DNA of 64,000 nucleotides from Rhytidiadelphus loreus (Eukaryota > Streptophyta > Bryopsida > Hypnales > Hylocomiaceae): assembly GCA_947034895.1 (NCBI GenBank), contig OX344764.1:43443348-43507347 (forward strand), in the 5' to 3' direction. The position numbers and the translations under genes were made by a program. Positions 22,061 through 34,200 of the stretch are shown piece after piece (the stretch's first letter is position 1; each line of letters starts with the position of its first letter). Under the pieces are notes generated by a model that was given only the letters and a program-made list of their open reading frames with translations, had not been told where the DNA came from and did no database searches.

Positions 22061-25047
22061 TTACACATAATATATGCTAATACCATGACCATAATAAATT
22101 CACCATCAAAACCGCTAGAATTTAAATCTTCGTTAGATGAATTACACCAAACAACTAGTTCTGTGATGGTTTGAAATGTAGCACTCTAAGATTACTGATT
22201 TTAAACACACTTTTTATTCAATAATTACTTGGTGTAATTGAATAGCACTATAATTCGCATTTTTAATCTTACATTTTGTCTCTTCCATTATTAATACACT
22301 TTAGTACTAGGTACTCTTAAGAGGGAAAGAAATGAACATTCGAGAGTATTCAAAAGCATTAGAAAAAATCCTGTTAACTATGATAGGGATACGAAACGTT
22401 TATGGATGCTTAACGTCATAATCATAAAATTGAAAAATTGAGTTTTGTCATACCTTCACAATAGTCATGACTATATGTGAAATATTAAGAATCATACATT
22501 TTATGGAAATATAAATCCGTAGACTCTGTAAAGGTTTCACATTCAACCTTTCGATTGATTTTCATTGTATTTCTTAAAAGGAATTGAAGTGTGCCTCAAT
22601 ATAAATGACACATGAAGTACATCATAATGGGGTTTTCCAAACACTCATTCAACTCAAGTGCTACATTTAATATCGGGTTTAGGGTACACTCATTCAACTC
22701 AAGTGCTACATTTATGTTAGTGAAAGCTTAATGAGGATTATTTAAAAGCATGGCCTAGTAATGTATTCCAAGTAACTATTGGTAGGTATTCATGAGCAAT
22801 CATATAAATTTTGTGTGAGTGCTTCCATTGTTTTTAGTCTTCCAATAATGGAATTGCCATCAATTGAAAGAACATAAATTTCACAACATGATTTTTCTTT
22901 TCAAAGCATTTCATATCTGCAATGACTAATTTTATAGTATATTGTTGTCGTTCTACATTTTAAAAGTACATGTATAGTATGATTCTTCCATGAACCTCAA
23001 ATATTTTAATTCGGTATTATAGGTTAATGTAGTGATTAAAGTATTTGGAATACCCTAAACTTTTAAATTCTCTTTTTTGCATTCTATAACGTAGAAATAC
23101 TAGACTCACATACCTAAATAAGGAGTTTTCAAATACTAGACTCACATACCTAAATAATTCAATTATTTGATTATCACACAATTGTTTACAACAAAAGTCA
23201 CAAGTATCTTGTAAATTCTTACTGAAAATCCCCTCAAAAGGTCACTGATTCAACTTTTATCTCTAGGACTATACTTAACACACACCTCTCTCTTGTAGTG
23301 AAAATGAATGAGTATAAGGCATGGTTTAGGGTTATATTTCTGTATACCCATATATGTTTCAATAATTCTATTGAAATCAAGGAAATTGAAGAGTACAGAG
23401 ACATGAAAAAACTTTCTTTAAAAGACCTATGATGCTCTGTATTTTGAAGTGCTTGCATTTTTCAATTCCAACAAATGCATATGGGGAAGAAGAAAAAATA
23501 CAATTAGTAGAAGTTAAAAACCATCTAAAGACCTTTGCTATAGGGTACTTTCAGGATTGGATTGAGCATAAAAAATTGAAGCCTAAATAGAAATCAAACA
23601 TGATTTAAGAAAATTATCACTTATGTTTTAAGTTACTCCAAGTACTCTACATTCTATCACATTCTATCATATTAATATGAAAAAGAAGGAAAAGTATAAA
23701 GGATCATGGCTCTTTCAAAGTAATATGAGGATGTTCAATACCTGAAAATCTGTTGACTATGAAAAAAATGTGAAGCTTAAATAGACTGTGGAATACTTAT
23801 AATTCACTATTTATGTATAATTGTCACGTACGTATATGATCCACAATCAAATGATTCCAACAATCCTAAATCTTTAGGATATTCTTTTTCTTCCAAATTG
23901 TTTTCGTTCATTCATATACAAATTCCAAGAGTTCACCATTTTTTAAGTCTCTTAGATCATTTCAATTCTCCAAAATATTTGCATGAATATCAAAAAATTG
24001 CTACAAAGTCTATGTTACGATTTTTCTATACCAAAAACATGTGTATTCATAATTATGGAGACTTTCAATCGAAGAACCAGAACCCAGAACCCTAAACCCT
24101 AAGATCATCAATTAATAAAAAGACCAGCATTTTCGGAACTCCGTAAGGTCAAAAAGCACTAAACTCGCATTCTGAAAAGGACTCAACAGTCGCTTTTCCT
24201 AATGGTAGTCTACGTGAAATAGACAGATCCTAAACAAGGAATGCGTTTATTTTCCGGCACTATTCATCAGCGTCTTATAGGGAAAAGATATTCCTCTCCA
24301 AATTTGGCCCGCGACTTCCAGTGGTAGCCGTTTCAAATGGAATCCAAGTTTTCCCGTTGAGGATCTCCCGCCCAAGTGCGATGCTGCGTCTCCTCCACAG
24401 CGAAATTTTTCCGTGCCATTTTTCAGTTTTGCATTTGTGTCTCCACCTAGTATTCTTCACGCCGGTCATCGAGGTTCTCTGCCTTGTTCTCACGTCTCCT
24501 TTTATTTTGTTGATTGTCGGACATTTCTGTAGTTCTTATTGACACAGTAGTGTATGGGGTTTGACTTAACGGCTGTTCATTCTCAGGTCAGGAATAAGAT
24601 AGCATTTCTGATGAAGAAGTGAATGCATTGTACCACCCACAGGTTTCGCGTTGCGTGATTGAACATTTTAGTTTTTCAGTGCTCTGGCCTGGTGTCGGAA
24701 TGGGAGATTGCAGCGTAGAAGTTCCTTTATTCTCCTTGATTTTTTCCAATCCTTCTCACAGTTTTCTACGCATCGTATTGCACCCTTGTTTCGCAATGCT
24801 TGACTGAACTCTACGGTTTCGGAATACTGTGACGAAGCCTGTAAATGGTCATTGCACTGAAAAATTCCTGCATTTGCATTGTATGGTTGCAATCCTTATC
24901 ATTGTGTGTTCTGTGGACTTCACGTAATACTCACAGAGTTCTCTACAGTCCTCCGGTAATTGCTCCGGGTTTTCCGGAAGAATGATTATTTAATGTGAAT
25001 CAAACAATTTGAACCCGAAAAATCAACTGGACTCCAGTTATCTGGAA

Positions 25048-25856
25048 TTCAACTCGACTCGAATTAATAACATATCCACAGTCACAGTAAAGAATAACTG
25101 TGTATACTGTTCAACTCGTCTCGAGTTGAATATATCCTCCCCTGAAAATATTTTCATGTTAATTTTTTTTAATGTAGAAACAAATTACCACTGTTTACCT
25201 ATTATTCAACTCGGCTCGAGTTGAATAGATAACATTCAGCGTTCGGTTTGGTCTTCGTTGTAAATCCTTGATATAGAATAATGAGTTGTCGTCTTTTATC
25301 TCGACTCGAGTTAAAAGGCTGTCCTGTATAATGTGAAGCAATGATGGTCAATGGTAATTGTTATTTTTTTTAAATACTTATTTGATGAAGATTCTATGGA
25401 TGGAACTCGTATCATATCCGAATGAATTAATTTTTTCCTAATATCATGGTGACCATATAAATTCCTATTTAAACTTTTCAGTTAACGATTAATGTGCCTA
25501 CGAACTATTTAATCCTATCAGGAGTTTTTAACTCGATGCGAGTTGAACCCTGAATTCATAATTAATTTCACATGCATCTTTTAATATGAACTAATAATTG
25601 AGAACATTGATACACAGTGGTACACGACTGAATGGTCACAATATAAATGTTTAATATTATTAATTTTTTAATGTATTTGAAAATCTAGAGTACAAATGTT
25701 TTATGGTTGCTGTTAGTACTTTTTCAAGTGAAACCCGGTGTTGATTGACTTCTTCTGTACATGAAATTGTGTTTGTAATTGGAACCTGATACTCTATTAT
25801 TCAATGGTTTGTATGGATTCATTATTGTCTGGTCATTCAACTTGGGCCGAGTTGAA
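25048..25856. repeat. Cluster of six palindromes in the 5' intron of D
   Basis: Sites at 25,048-25,068, 25,110-25,130, 25,205-25,225, 25,295-25,315, 25,527-25,547 and 25,836-25,856, all matching arms TTCAACTCGA and TCGAGTTGAA with up to a few changes. They lie upstream of a good acceptor, TTCTCTTACAG, at 25,942. The donor may be CTCCG|GTAATT near 24,954. Confidence 0.9.
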
Positions 25857-26439
25857 TTATGGATACTTTGGTGCCTTCCTTCTTCCAAATGATTTTTGAT
25901 ATGTTTGTTTGGTCCACTCATTTGTTTGTGGTTCTCTTACAGACGTAATGGAGAACGGAATGATGGTGGTGCCAGAGTACTCCTCCGATGAAGGCGAGAT
26001 TCACAATGATCCAGAGGAAACTGTCCACATTCCGGACTGTGAGGGTATCCCTCGCAGGCTTTGGATGACGTAGGTGGTCATCCTTCACAATGTGGATGGT
26101 TTGCCGGTAGCGGAGGGGCTTTGCCACAGTGTGAACTTCGACCTTGTCCTTGGTTCTGATGGCCCCCTCGGAGATTCTCTTGTCGCGGTTCACATCTCTA
26201 AATCACTGCGTCCTGAAGATGTTCCAGTGGATTGGAGGTATTCTCTCCGCGCTTGGCCTATCGAACGTGTGTTCTTGAATGGATCAAGTCTTCGCGATCA
26301 TGAACTTCGTGACTATTACAATCGTCGGGAAGCTAGTCGTGCACAAACTTCTTCTACAAGCTCGAGACCATATACAACCTCTGTCAGGAATCCTCGTCCG
26401 GAAACCAGGGTTGACGAATTTCAACGTCCGAGGCAAAAT

Positions 26440-26785
26440 CATGTCCATTTTTCGGAAATCCGGACGTCCAGACGTCCACATTTTCGGGACACGCGGACGA
26501 TGTGGACGGCGTCCATCAGATGGCATCCGTCGGCCGTTCGGACGACGCGGACGGGCGGTCGGCGCGGTCGGCGCGGTCGGCGGACGGATCGACGGGCGGA
26601 CGGGCGGACGGCGGACGGAAGGCGCGGACGGCGGACGGAAGGCGCAGACGGCGGACATGTCTGCGCGGATGGCGGACGGAAGGCGCGGACGGTGGACATG
26701 TCCGTGCGGTCGGCGGACGAAAGGCGCGGACAGCGGACGGAAGGCGCGGACGGCGGACGGCGCGGACGAGCGGACATCCATAAAA
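26440..26785. promoter_or_regulatory. Left subterminal CGGACGG array of element 1
   Basis: Dozens of GCGGACGG units, many extended to GGCGGACGGAAGGCGCGGACGG, start about 35 bp inside the left TIR. Subterminal repeats of hAT elements are usually transposase binding sites; that this array does so is inferred from position. Long ORFs on both strands here are by-products of the repeat. Confidence 0.65.
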
Positions 26786-27042
26786 CAACAGTACATGAAG
26801 CTAAATTTGATGCATTATACTATTACATTTTTGTAGGTAATACTTGATCCAGAAAATGATGTACACAATGTAATTTCAGTCAATAGTGCTTGACTATTGA
26901 AAAACCAAAAAACCTTGATGATATTTTGAACATCATTAAGTTCATGTGCATTACAATGATAGGTTCAAAAAATAAATTGCCATTACATGCTTCCATGTAA
27001 CAATTCATTATGAACACTTGAATAATGAATTATACATCCCTT

Positions 27043-30000
27043 TCATCCCGAAGGCTGGTAATCACTATCTCCTTTCACCTCTGCCCCGCTACTATGACCT
27101 CTAGTATCCCATCCCGAATCTTCATCTTCATCGTTGTCTGACTTTTCCATATCCTCTAATAAAGATTGTACAATTGTCCCTCCTTGTACTTGCTTGGATG
27201 CAACTGACCTCGTTGGTCGGCCCTTCCTCAGCTCTTGTTTGGCTTTTAGTATAGACTTTCCTATGCCTTCTTTAAGGCCATGAATCTGTTTTAATTTCCT
27301 CGCAGAAATTGGTTGACATACATCAAGAGGGGTTTTACCAAGACTTTGTCTCTTTGATGGGGAAATTGCAAAAGCCTCCATTAATCTTTTATTTCGAGCT
27401 TTGTGGGACTCTTTCACCATTGGTGGTCTTACTTGCGATCCTCCTTGATTGGGTATCTTTGCTCCAATCATCTGCTGCAATGTTCTATAAGACGATTTGA
27501 ATGAATCACGTTTTGTTTGGCCAGAACGTTGACCAAACATTGATGCCAATGTCTCGTCCTTTTCATCATCGCTCCATGATGAATTGAATGGATCTGGATT
27601 GACACGAAGGTGCATTCCGGTCGGACTGGTCAAATGTTGTTCAACTTGTTTCCCAAATCTTGAGCCTCCGGGACCATTCAAAGTTGTACTACCTCTTGTA
27701 TGTAGTGTTGATGGACGATCGCTACATGGTCGTAATTGGAGATCTTGCACAATTTGCTTCTGGTCTTCGACGTTGTGAACTAGCATTGGGCGATCAAACT
27801 CCGTCACACGTGCATCTACATTCGATGGTAATTCCACACATTCCACACTTGTATTATCCACATTCATGTCAGACTTCACCCCACACTCTCCCATGTCATT
27901 GACTTCGGGATTTTCTTCTACAAGTGCCATTGCCATGGGTAGACTCTTGAGAATTGGAATCACTTCATCTATTTGGGGGATGCAATTATTGACAAACATT
28001 GCCTCATTTTCCTCCACTATTTGCGCATGAGTGTCCTCCTTATTGGCTAGAATCTTTTCGCTAGTCAACAACCCGGTTCCATCTACAAATTTAGCTATAG
28101 AAGGGCCACCTTCATCATATTCACAACTGTCCTCATCCAATGGAAAGTTGTAAATGTCTTCCGCATTTCTATCCCCTTCTTTATTGTTCCGATTTGGGCT
28201 CCGGAGCGGTTCATCATCCAAATTGGTGATGTCATCGTTCATAGCATCTTCGTCATTGAATAGAGGATCACCATCTTCACCATCTTCATCACGCTCGTCC
28301 TCCGACATAGAATCTTCCGACTCCACATTCTCGGTGTACCACTTCTTCTCATCGTTTTCCTTTGATGCAGAAAGGACTTTGGAATTGGTGTACACATACA
28401 CCAAATTTTGGGCTCTCTGTGGCTTCAACTTGTTTCGAAATTTGTTGTGAACAAATGAATAGCTACTCCAATTTCGTTCACATGAAGACGAAGATATCGG
28501 TTGGGCCAAAATCCTCTTAGCAATTGGAGCAATGAGCTTCCCACACGCACCTTCAAAATCCCACCAAGCGTGCGCCAACAATTGTTGCTCGTCCGGGTTC
28601 AACATGTTGTGAAATGGAGGTTCCCTGTGGCGGAAGGCTACAAATTCTTTCACGATCGAGGCGTACTCCCCTTGTTTGCAAATTTTCATTAGAACACGTT
28701 TGCATGCATCCATTGCATCTTGGTCGTCGGCTAGCTCTTGATCTTCAAGAAGGTAGGGGTTCAACAAAGCTCCTGCATAATGTAGATCGGTCTCCACCAA
28801 TTCCCGTCGGGCATAATACGGTTGCACTAGTGGAATGGCAAGCTCTGAGGATAAACGAAAAGGCGGTTTATCTAAAGAGAGGACATGTTTATCTAATTTC
28901 CTCATTATGTGCAGCACCTTGCCCATGCATGGCCTCTTTGCATCCAAGTCATGTAGACCATTTACAACGGGAGTCGACAAGTCCTTGAAATTTTGACAAC
29001 GGCGCCAAAAATGCTTGCTCAAAATTATCTTCTTCACCATCCGACATTCATTGCGGGATTTGGAGTTCCACCCAAACTTCCTTGCGTATTCATCCCATTG
29101 CGGGTCCGTCACTGTTTGTTGCAACTTCCCATTGACCTTCAACATGCGCCCAATCATGTTATAATTAGAGGCAAACCTTGTTTCCACCGCCATCAACAAA
29201 TTATATTCCGGTGAGTACTTCCGAAATATTGCAAGTGGCATGTGCCGCTTTTTGAAGAATTTCACCACGATACGGGCATTTTCCACGACCTCTTCAATCC
29301 ATTGTTCATTCCCCCAATCTTTCAGCAACAAATTGAGAGCGTGCACCACACAACCTTGAAAAAAAATGTGGGGATATTTACTAGATATCAAATTCCATGC
29401 TGCAGGGTTCACTAATGCATTATCTGTACTCACTTGCACCACATTGTTGGGGCCTACTTGTTCTATAAAGCTCTCAAGTATGCCAGCCAAGTATGTTGCA
29501 TTTTTTTCGTGCCCTGTCGTATCCACCGCTCTCAAGAATTGCTCACCCGCAGAAGACACGAGCATGGCATTTATCAACGGCCGATTCGTAACCGACGTCC
29601 ATCCATCAATAGACAATGTTGCTCCAAACTTCCTAATGTTGTGTTCGGTTCGCTTTCGGAGATTGACCTCAATGTCTGCCTTTGCTTGGTCAAGCAATTT
29701 ATGGCGTAAGTCGTGATAAGACGGTGGGATATAAGGCCGTTGAAACTCGGCGGTTCGCTTCACCGCTTCTTTGAATGCTGGGTTCCTCGCAACAGCAAAT
29801 GGTATGTTTGCAGCATAAAAGAAATTGGCCCACACCGCATTCAACTTGCGTTTATTTGCTTCTTCAAATCCATTCACCAAACTACTTTGCTTCTGACTAA
29901 TCAGAGGCCTACTGCTTGATCCCTGTGGAGTACCACGCTCACTTGATCTTTGTGTACTGAGGTTCACTTCAGAAGACAATGGATCCAAATCCTCCGGTGC

Positions 30001-30345
30001 AGTGCATGAGTCGGAATGTGTAGACCGTGCCATGTTTCTTCCATTTGAATTATTGCATTTCCGCATAGCCATAGGTGTGCCACTGCCATCCACATTGTTC
30101 AGAGACGATCTTCGTGGGATCGCCCCTTGGCAACCCAAAAATAAAGCTCGAACTTGAGATGTCATTTTTGCGCAAAAGCTAATTCCTTTGTCACGAGCCC
30201 CCGATGTGCCTTGGTATCCTAAGTGGCTAAACAACTGGCTTACTTTCTTGGCAAACACCAAGTTGCAAAACTGGCATTGCACTTTACCAACCTCCGGGAA
30301 GCCATACCAAGAAGACCAATCCTTGCTCATAGTGATCACCTCCAA
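27043..30345 (-). CDS. H1: intact hAT transposase (BED, DUF659, HATC) with long acidic tail
   Basis: Uninterrupted 1,100-codon ORF. Residues about 10-55 are a BED-like finger (CQFCNLVFAKK...FSHLGYQ). About 225-360 is a DUF659-type RNase-H region with LSIDGWTSV (first Asp near 244) and VSTDNALVNPAA (second Asp near 306). About 605-670 is the HATC region with SSSSCERNWSSYSF carrying the expected Glu. The last 400 or so residues are unusual: acidic (DEDGEDGDPLFNDEDAM), then a basic segment with repeated Lys/Arg and a final acidic patch. It would cut and paste elements carrying the matching TIRs. A second Met at residue 6 (MSKDW) is shared with H2 and may be the true start. No intron is evident. 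This is the only apparently complete transposase in the window. Confidence 0.9.
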   Translation of the reverse strand: MEVITMSKDWSSWYGFPEVGKVQCQFCNLVFAKKVSQLFSHLGYQGTSGARDKGISFCAKMTSQVRALFLGCQGAIPRRSSLNNVDGSGTPMAMRKCNNSNGRNMARSTHSDSCTAPEDLDPLSSEVNLSTQRSSERGTPQGSSSRPLISQKQSSLVNGFEEANKRKLNAVWANFFYAANIPFAVARNPAFKEAVKRTAEFQRPYIPPSYHDLRHKLLDQAKADIEVNLRKRTEHNIRKFGATLSIDGWTSVTNRPLINAMLVSSAGEQFLRAVDTTGHEKNATYLAGILESFIEQVGPNNVVQVSTDNALVNPAAWNLISSKYPHIFFQGCVVHALNLLLKDWGNEQWIEEVVENARIVVKFFKKRHMPLAIFRKYSPEYNLLMAVETRFASNYNMIGRMLKVNGKLQQTVTDPQWDEYARKFGWNSKSRNECRMVKKIILSKHFWRRCQNFKDLSTPVVNGLHDLDAKRPCMGKVLHIMRKLDKHVLSLDKPPFRLSSELAIPLVQPYYARRELVETDLHYAGALLNPYLLEDQELADDQDAMDACKRVLMKICKQGEYASIVKEFVAFRHREPPFHNMLNPDEQQLLAHAWWDFEGACGKLIAPIAKRILAQPISSSSCERNWSSYSFVHNKFRNKLKPQRAQNLVYVYTNSKVLSASKENDEKKWYTENVESEDSMSEDERDEDGEDGDPLFNDEDAMNDDITNLDDEPLRSPNRNNKEGDRNAEDIYNFPLDEDSCEYDEGGPSIAKFVDGTGLLTSEKILANKEDTHAQIVEENEAMFVNNCIPQIDEVIPILKSLPMAMALVEENPEVNDMGECGVKSDMNVDNTSVECVELPSNVDARVTEFDRPMLVHNVEDQKQIVQDLQLRPCSDRPSTLHTRGSTTLNGPGGSRFGKQVEQHLTSPTGMHLRVNPDPFNSSWSDDEKDETLASMFGQRSGQTKRDSFKSSYRTLQQMIGAKIPNQGGSQVRPPMVKESHKARNKRLMEAFAISPSKRQSLGKTPLDVCQPISARKLKQIHGLKEGIGKSILKAKQELRKGRPTRSVASKQVQGGTIVQSLLEDMEKSDNDEDEDSGWDTRGHSSGAEVKGDSDYQPSG

Positions 30346-30460
30346 TTCCGTAAATTGGATTCAAATTAAAAATGTAACCGTTGGATAAGATTTGTAAAAA
30401 ATATTAGAAACAATGTGTGAATGAAGCCTTGGAAACCAAAGCCCCCCTGTCCACTGAACT

Positions 30461-30516
30461 ATGCATTACCAAGCAAGGGACACAAAATAAATTGCAGCTC
30501 CTAGCCCTTGGAAATC
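30461..30516 (-). promoter_or_regulatory. 56-bp conserved leader block of H1
   Basis: On the plus strand it begins ATGCATTACCAAGCAAGGG and ends AGCCCTTGGAAATC. It is identical over 56 bp to 53,197-53,252 upstream of H2, while flanking sequence and coding regions have diverged. Read on the minus strand it lies between a TATA-like CTATAAG (about 30,570) and the H1 ATG. Confidence 0.65.
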
Positions 30517-30654
30517 TTAGCGTTCAGTTTCTCAGGAGTGCTTGTTAGTCTAAAATTCTAAGAACTTATAGATTTCAGATCAGGCCCATTCCTCATGACC
30601 GTTGAGCAGCAAAAACTAAAACATTTCTAAAGCCCCAACAGTTCCGAGAACAAA

Positions 30655-30900
30655 AATGCGGACGGCAGCGACGGAAGCGCGGACGGCGACCTGTGACAGG
30701 CGGACGGCAGCGTCGGAAGCGCGGACGGCGACCTCCGACAGGCGGATGGCAGTGACAGAATCGCGGACGGCGGACGGCAGCGACGGAATCGCGGACGGCG
30801 ACCTGTGACAGGCGGACGGCAACGGCGGAATTGCGGATGGCGAGCTCGGACAGGCGGACGGCAGCGTCGAAATTGTAGGCGGGTGGCGGACTAGCGGACA
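30655..30900 (-). promoter_or_regulatory. CGGACGG-type array upstream of H1
   Basis: Repeats of GCGGACGGCAGCG and GCGGACGGCGACCTGTGACAG occupy this stretch. The TATA-like CTATAAG lies between it and the H1 leader. From 30,900 to 31,240 no feature is seen. Confidence 0.6.
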
Positions 30901-31244
30901 GCTGGTGGATTTTGACTAATTCACTAATTCTACAAGTTTTAATTTTAGGGACTTAGTTTAGAGATGCGTGATATTTTAGGAATACAGAAATTAATGAGAT
31001 AAAATTATGTTGAGAGATAGGTATGTCCAAAATCATACTTGACAAAAGAGTATCGCATAAAATATCAAAAACTTAGGAGAGTAAATTCAAAAACATTTGA
31101 GTAACCCACATATTTTTATATTAATGAAAAGCAACTCATAGCATACTATGAGTGTTGTGAATTAATAGTATTGAATCCTCTCGAGATTCAAAATTAACAA
31201 CACTCCATAATGTCATATCGAAATACAAACAAGGTGTAACTACC

Positions 31245-34200
31245 CTATATATTATCCGTGCTACCTCCCTTAGAAAGACGCGACGAACCCTCTTTATCCT
31301 TCAGCCTTGCACTTGCACGGCGTGTTTGAGGACCAAGACTGCCCTCACTCATAGGCCCCCTGGACACAACTTCCATGTCTACTGCGGAAAAGTGTCGTTT
31401 CGTATCCGGAGAGTAGTCATCCTCGTCTTCAATCTTCCGTTTATTCTTCCGTTTTGGAGTCAAATCCACGTCTTCTGCCTTCAACGCTCTCAAAGCAGCA
31501 TCCACTTTATCTACCAAAAAGTTGACCACGTCATCATCATTTTTCATGGAAAACCACTTTGGTTCTTCTCCCCCCACTAAAAATGCCCTCCAATGCATTA
31601 TGATTTCGCCCATCCTCTTATCAAATGCCCCTGCCACCTCCACCATTGAATTTTCTATGCTTGATTGCCCATCTAGTTCCACAAAGGCACGAACTTGTGT
31701 AGCTTCCTCCAACTTTGATAAAAAGAGGGCCCTCCCTAGCAAAGTGTGATTGTAATCCCCGTATTGCTCATTAAACTCTTTTGCCGGCTACACCTCTATC
31801 CAATTGCCATCTAGTCCTTTCTTCACTTCCTTTTCGAGAAATCGAAAGAATTTGTGGTGTTGCATGCTCCAATGGCCCCCCATACTACGACAAAACACTT
31901 CTCGATTCTCCTCATTGGCAATACCTCTAGCTCGCAACTCCACCTCTCGATCGTGGGTCATCCACACCAAGGAATCTATCGGCACCTCCGATGATTCGTA
32001 TAGCCCATGTGTAGAATTTACCGAATCCCACGTTAGACTTTTTTCCCAATGCGCATAATTTTGAAATTTGAATGGCGCTTGGTCTAACGGAAGGGTCCAT
32101 CGATTGTATTCATGGCCGGGGGGCATAGCTTCCGAGATCCCGAGCATTTCGTAGAACCTAGGAGGCAAGGGAGAACGACACTTGGGGCACACCGAACGAA
32201 TAAGGGATGCTCTCACGATGCATGTGACGTGGAAAGTGTGGGGACATTGGCCCATGGTGAGGGCTCCCTCGGGCCCAAAATGAACTCGACAAAGGCTACA
32301 ATGACCCTCCAATATTAAAGCCGAAGAATCACAAGCATGCACCATTGTCTTGTCATTTTTCTTGATGTGTGCCGAAAGCGTGGGATAAGGGACCCAACCT
32401 TCTTCTAGTTCCAAGGCCCAATTAATGGAGGCCACCTCTTCCTTCTTTGTGTGGTTCAAACGCTCGAACATTGCATCCATGTCTCCCCAATATGTGATTT
32501 CGGTGGACCCCGTTGGCACAAAGGCAAACATCTTCTTCAAACGCCAAAGAGAGGACTCCACGCTATCGCATTCTTCATCCGACTTCATTGCCAATTTGAG
32601 TAGCTCTTTCATTGCTCGTGATACTACAGACGGTTTGTCTTCGAGTTTTTGCACCCATGCCAACCATTGAGAGTCCAAAGTGCCCTTCGGCATACATTCA
32701 TCCAATTGCACTATCCGTTGCAATCGTTTCAACTCGGCCTCCAAACACGTGTTTTCTTCGGTGACCTCGTTCAATTTTTGCTTCAATTCTTTGACCTCAT
32801 TGCTTTCCGTTTGCATGGAAGCATCGTGGAATGTCGAATTAGTATTACCGATGGGGGTCAAATACAACAAATCCGGATTGTTGTTTTCCTCAATGCCATC
32901 TAGTCTGTCCTCCACTTTCTCCTTTCCCTTCTCAACAACCAGCTCACCTTCTCGGATTTTCTTCTTCAACGCTACAATTTCGTACTCCAAGTCTTCAATA
33001 AACTTCCTTTGGAAAAGCAATGTATTATGGCGACGATCTGATTGAGCCTCCAATGTCTCTAGCTTCTCTTTCAATTTCGAAGCATCCACCGCCAACTTGA
33101 GATTCTCAACATCTATACCCTTATATTTCTTGATCTCCTCTTGGTATTCACTCAAAACCTTCAAATCTGTAACACGCTCGTCGAGAAATGGTGTCATAGA
33201 TTGGCTAAACTTCACGAAGTCCAAGGCACCACTCAACAATTTAGGCGCTAATTTGGAAAAATCCGTTGTAACTTCTTGCAGCCTTGGAGCGACTTCTACT
33301 ACAAATTGAGCCGTAACTGCCAATTTTGATGCGGTCAAAACAAAATCAGCCCATTGACTCTCGGAAGGCTCATCTTGGGTTTCCGCGCCTCCGTTACTCG
33401 TGCCATCCTCGTTGGTGTGCTCCATGTTCTTTAAATGTTCTTCGTGTGACCGCCACAAATGTGAACCTTTACACAAAGATTCTAATAATGCAACCGAGGG
33501 CATCCGACGAACAATTTGCCATTTTGATGTCCTCAAAGATGACAAATGTGGATACTTGGAATCGATAAATCCACCAAGAATGGTCTCATTTGGCAGCACG
33601 CCATCCGATTGTTCTCCATGATGAGGTGAAGGATGCACCTCAACTCCTAGATTCAATGTCGGGCTCGATGTCTTCGGCAAACTTTGCTTCGAAGTACTTG
33701 CCAAATGATTTAAAGCATTGCTGTCTATAAGATTCTGAATGGCAATTCCCGCATTAGCAACTTCTCCCTCAATGACATCATCATGACATTCATGTGGTGC
33801 GGATGGGGCCACGTGCTCCACCATTGTTGTTCCATTTGGTGTGCATATCAAATCCGTTGGAGGAGTTAAAAATATGTCTCCCTCCACATGCTCGCTTTTG
33901 AAATCTTGTATTGCCGTACGGTTTTGTGTTGAAGCCAATTGCATTGCCGAATTGTGACCTCCACGTCCTTGGTCATAGTCATTGTCATTGGTTTGACCTC
34001 TCTTTTGGATTTAAATGCCTCACTTGGCCCTGCTTGTGGATTGTACAAATCGGGAATATCTTTCCGATTACATTCAAGCACACGTGGAGCGTTCGCTGTC
34101 GTTGGAAACGTGCTCCAATCCACCTTGCGTGCCAATATCAATTATGCATACACCATAGAAGCCAAGCTGTAGTTTATATACCCCTTGGACATTGCTTTAT

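Larger units (their letters stand above)
18917..24950. other. Intergenic spacer of P between P1 and D, no gene recognised
   Basis: The part just left of 19,000 looks like the 5' exon of P1. From 19,070 to 19,460 there are short irregular repeats of CCGAACTCACAC and CACGCCGCAAACTC, with CCGAAA-rich surroundings. The remainder to about 24,250 is AT-rich without coding signal except for the tandem repeat at 21,525-22,060. The 24,250-24,950 stretch is less AT-rich and could contain a 5' untranslated exon of D. Confidence 0.5.

Noticed and set aside
25543..25552. AACCCTG as another hAT end
   Set aside because: It is part of a palindrome copy and has no partner end or duplication.
13874..25856. 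CRISPR-like array of palindromes
   Set aside because: Spacing is irregular, spacers are intron sequence, and the setting is a plant genome; there is no array structure.
26284..26847. Long overlapping ORFs on both strands, Arg/Gly/Asp- or Pro/Ser-rich
   Set aside because: They follow the CGGACGG tandem repeat in all frames and have no homologous frame elsewhere.
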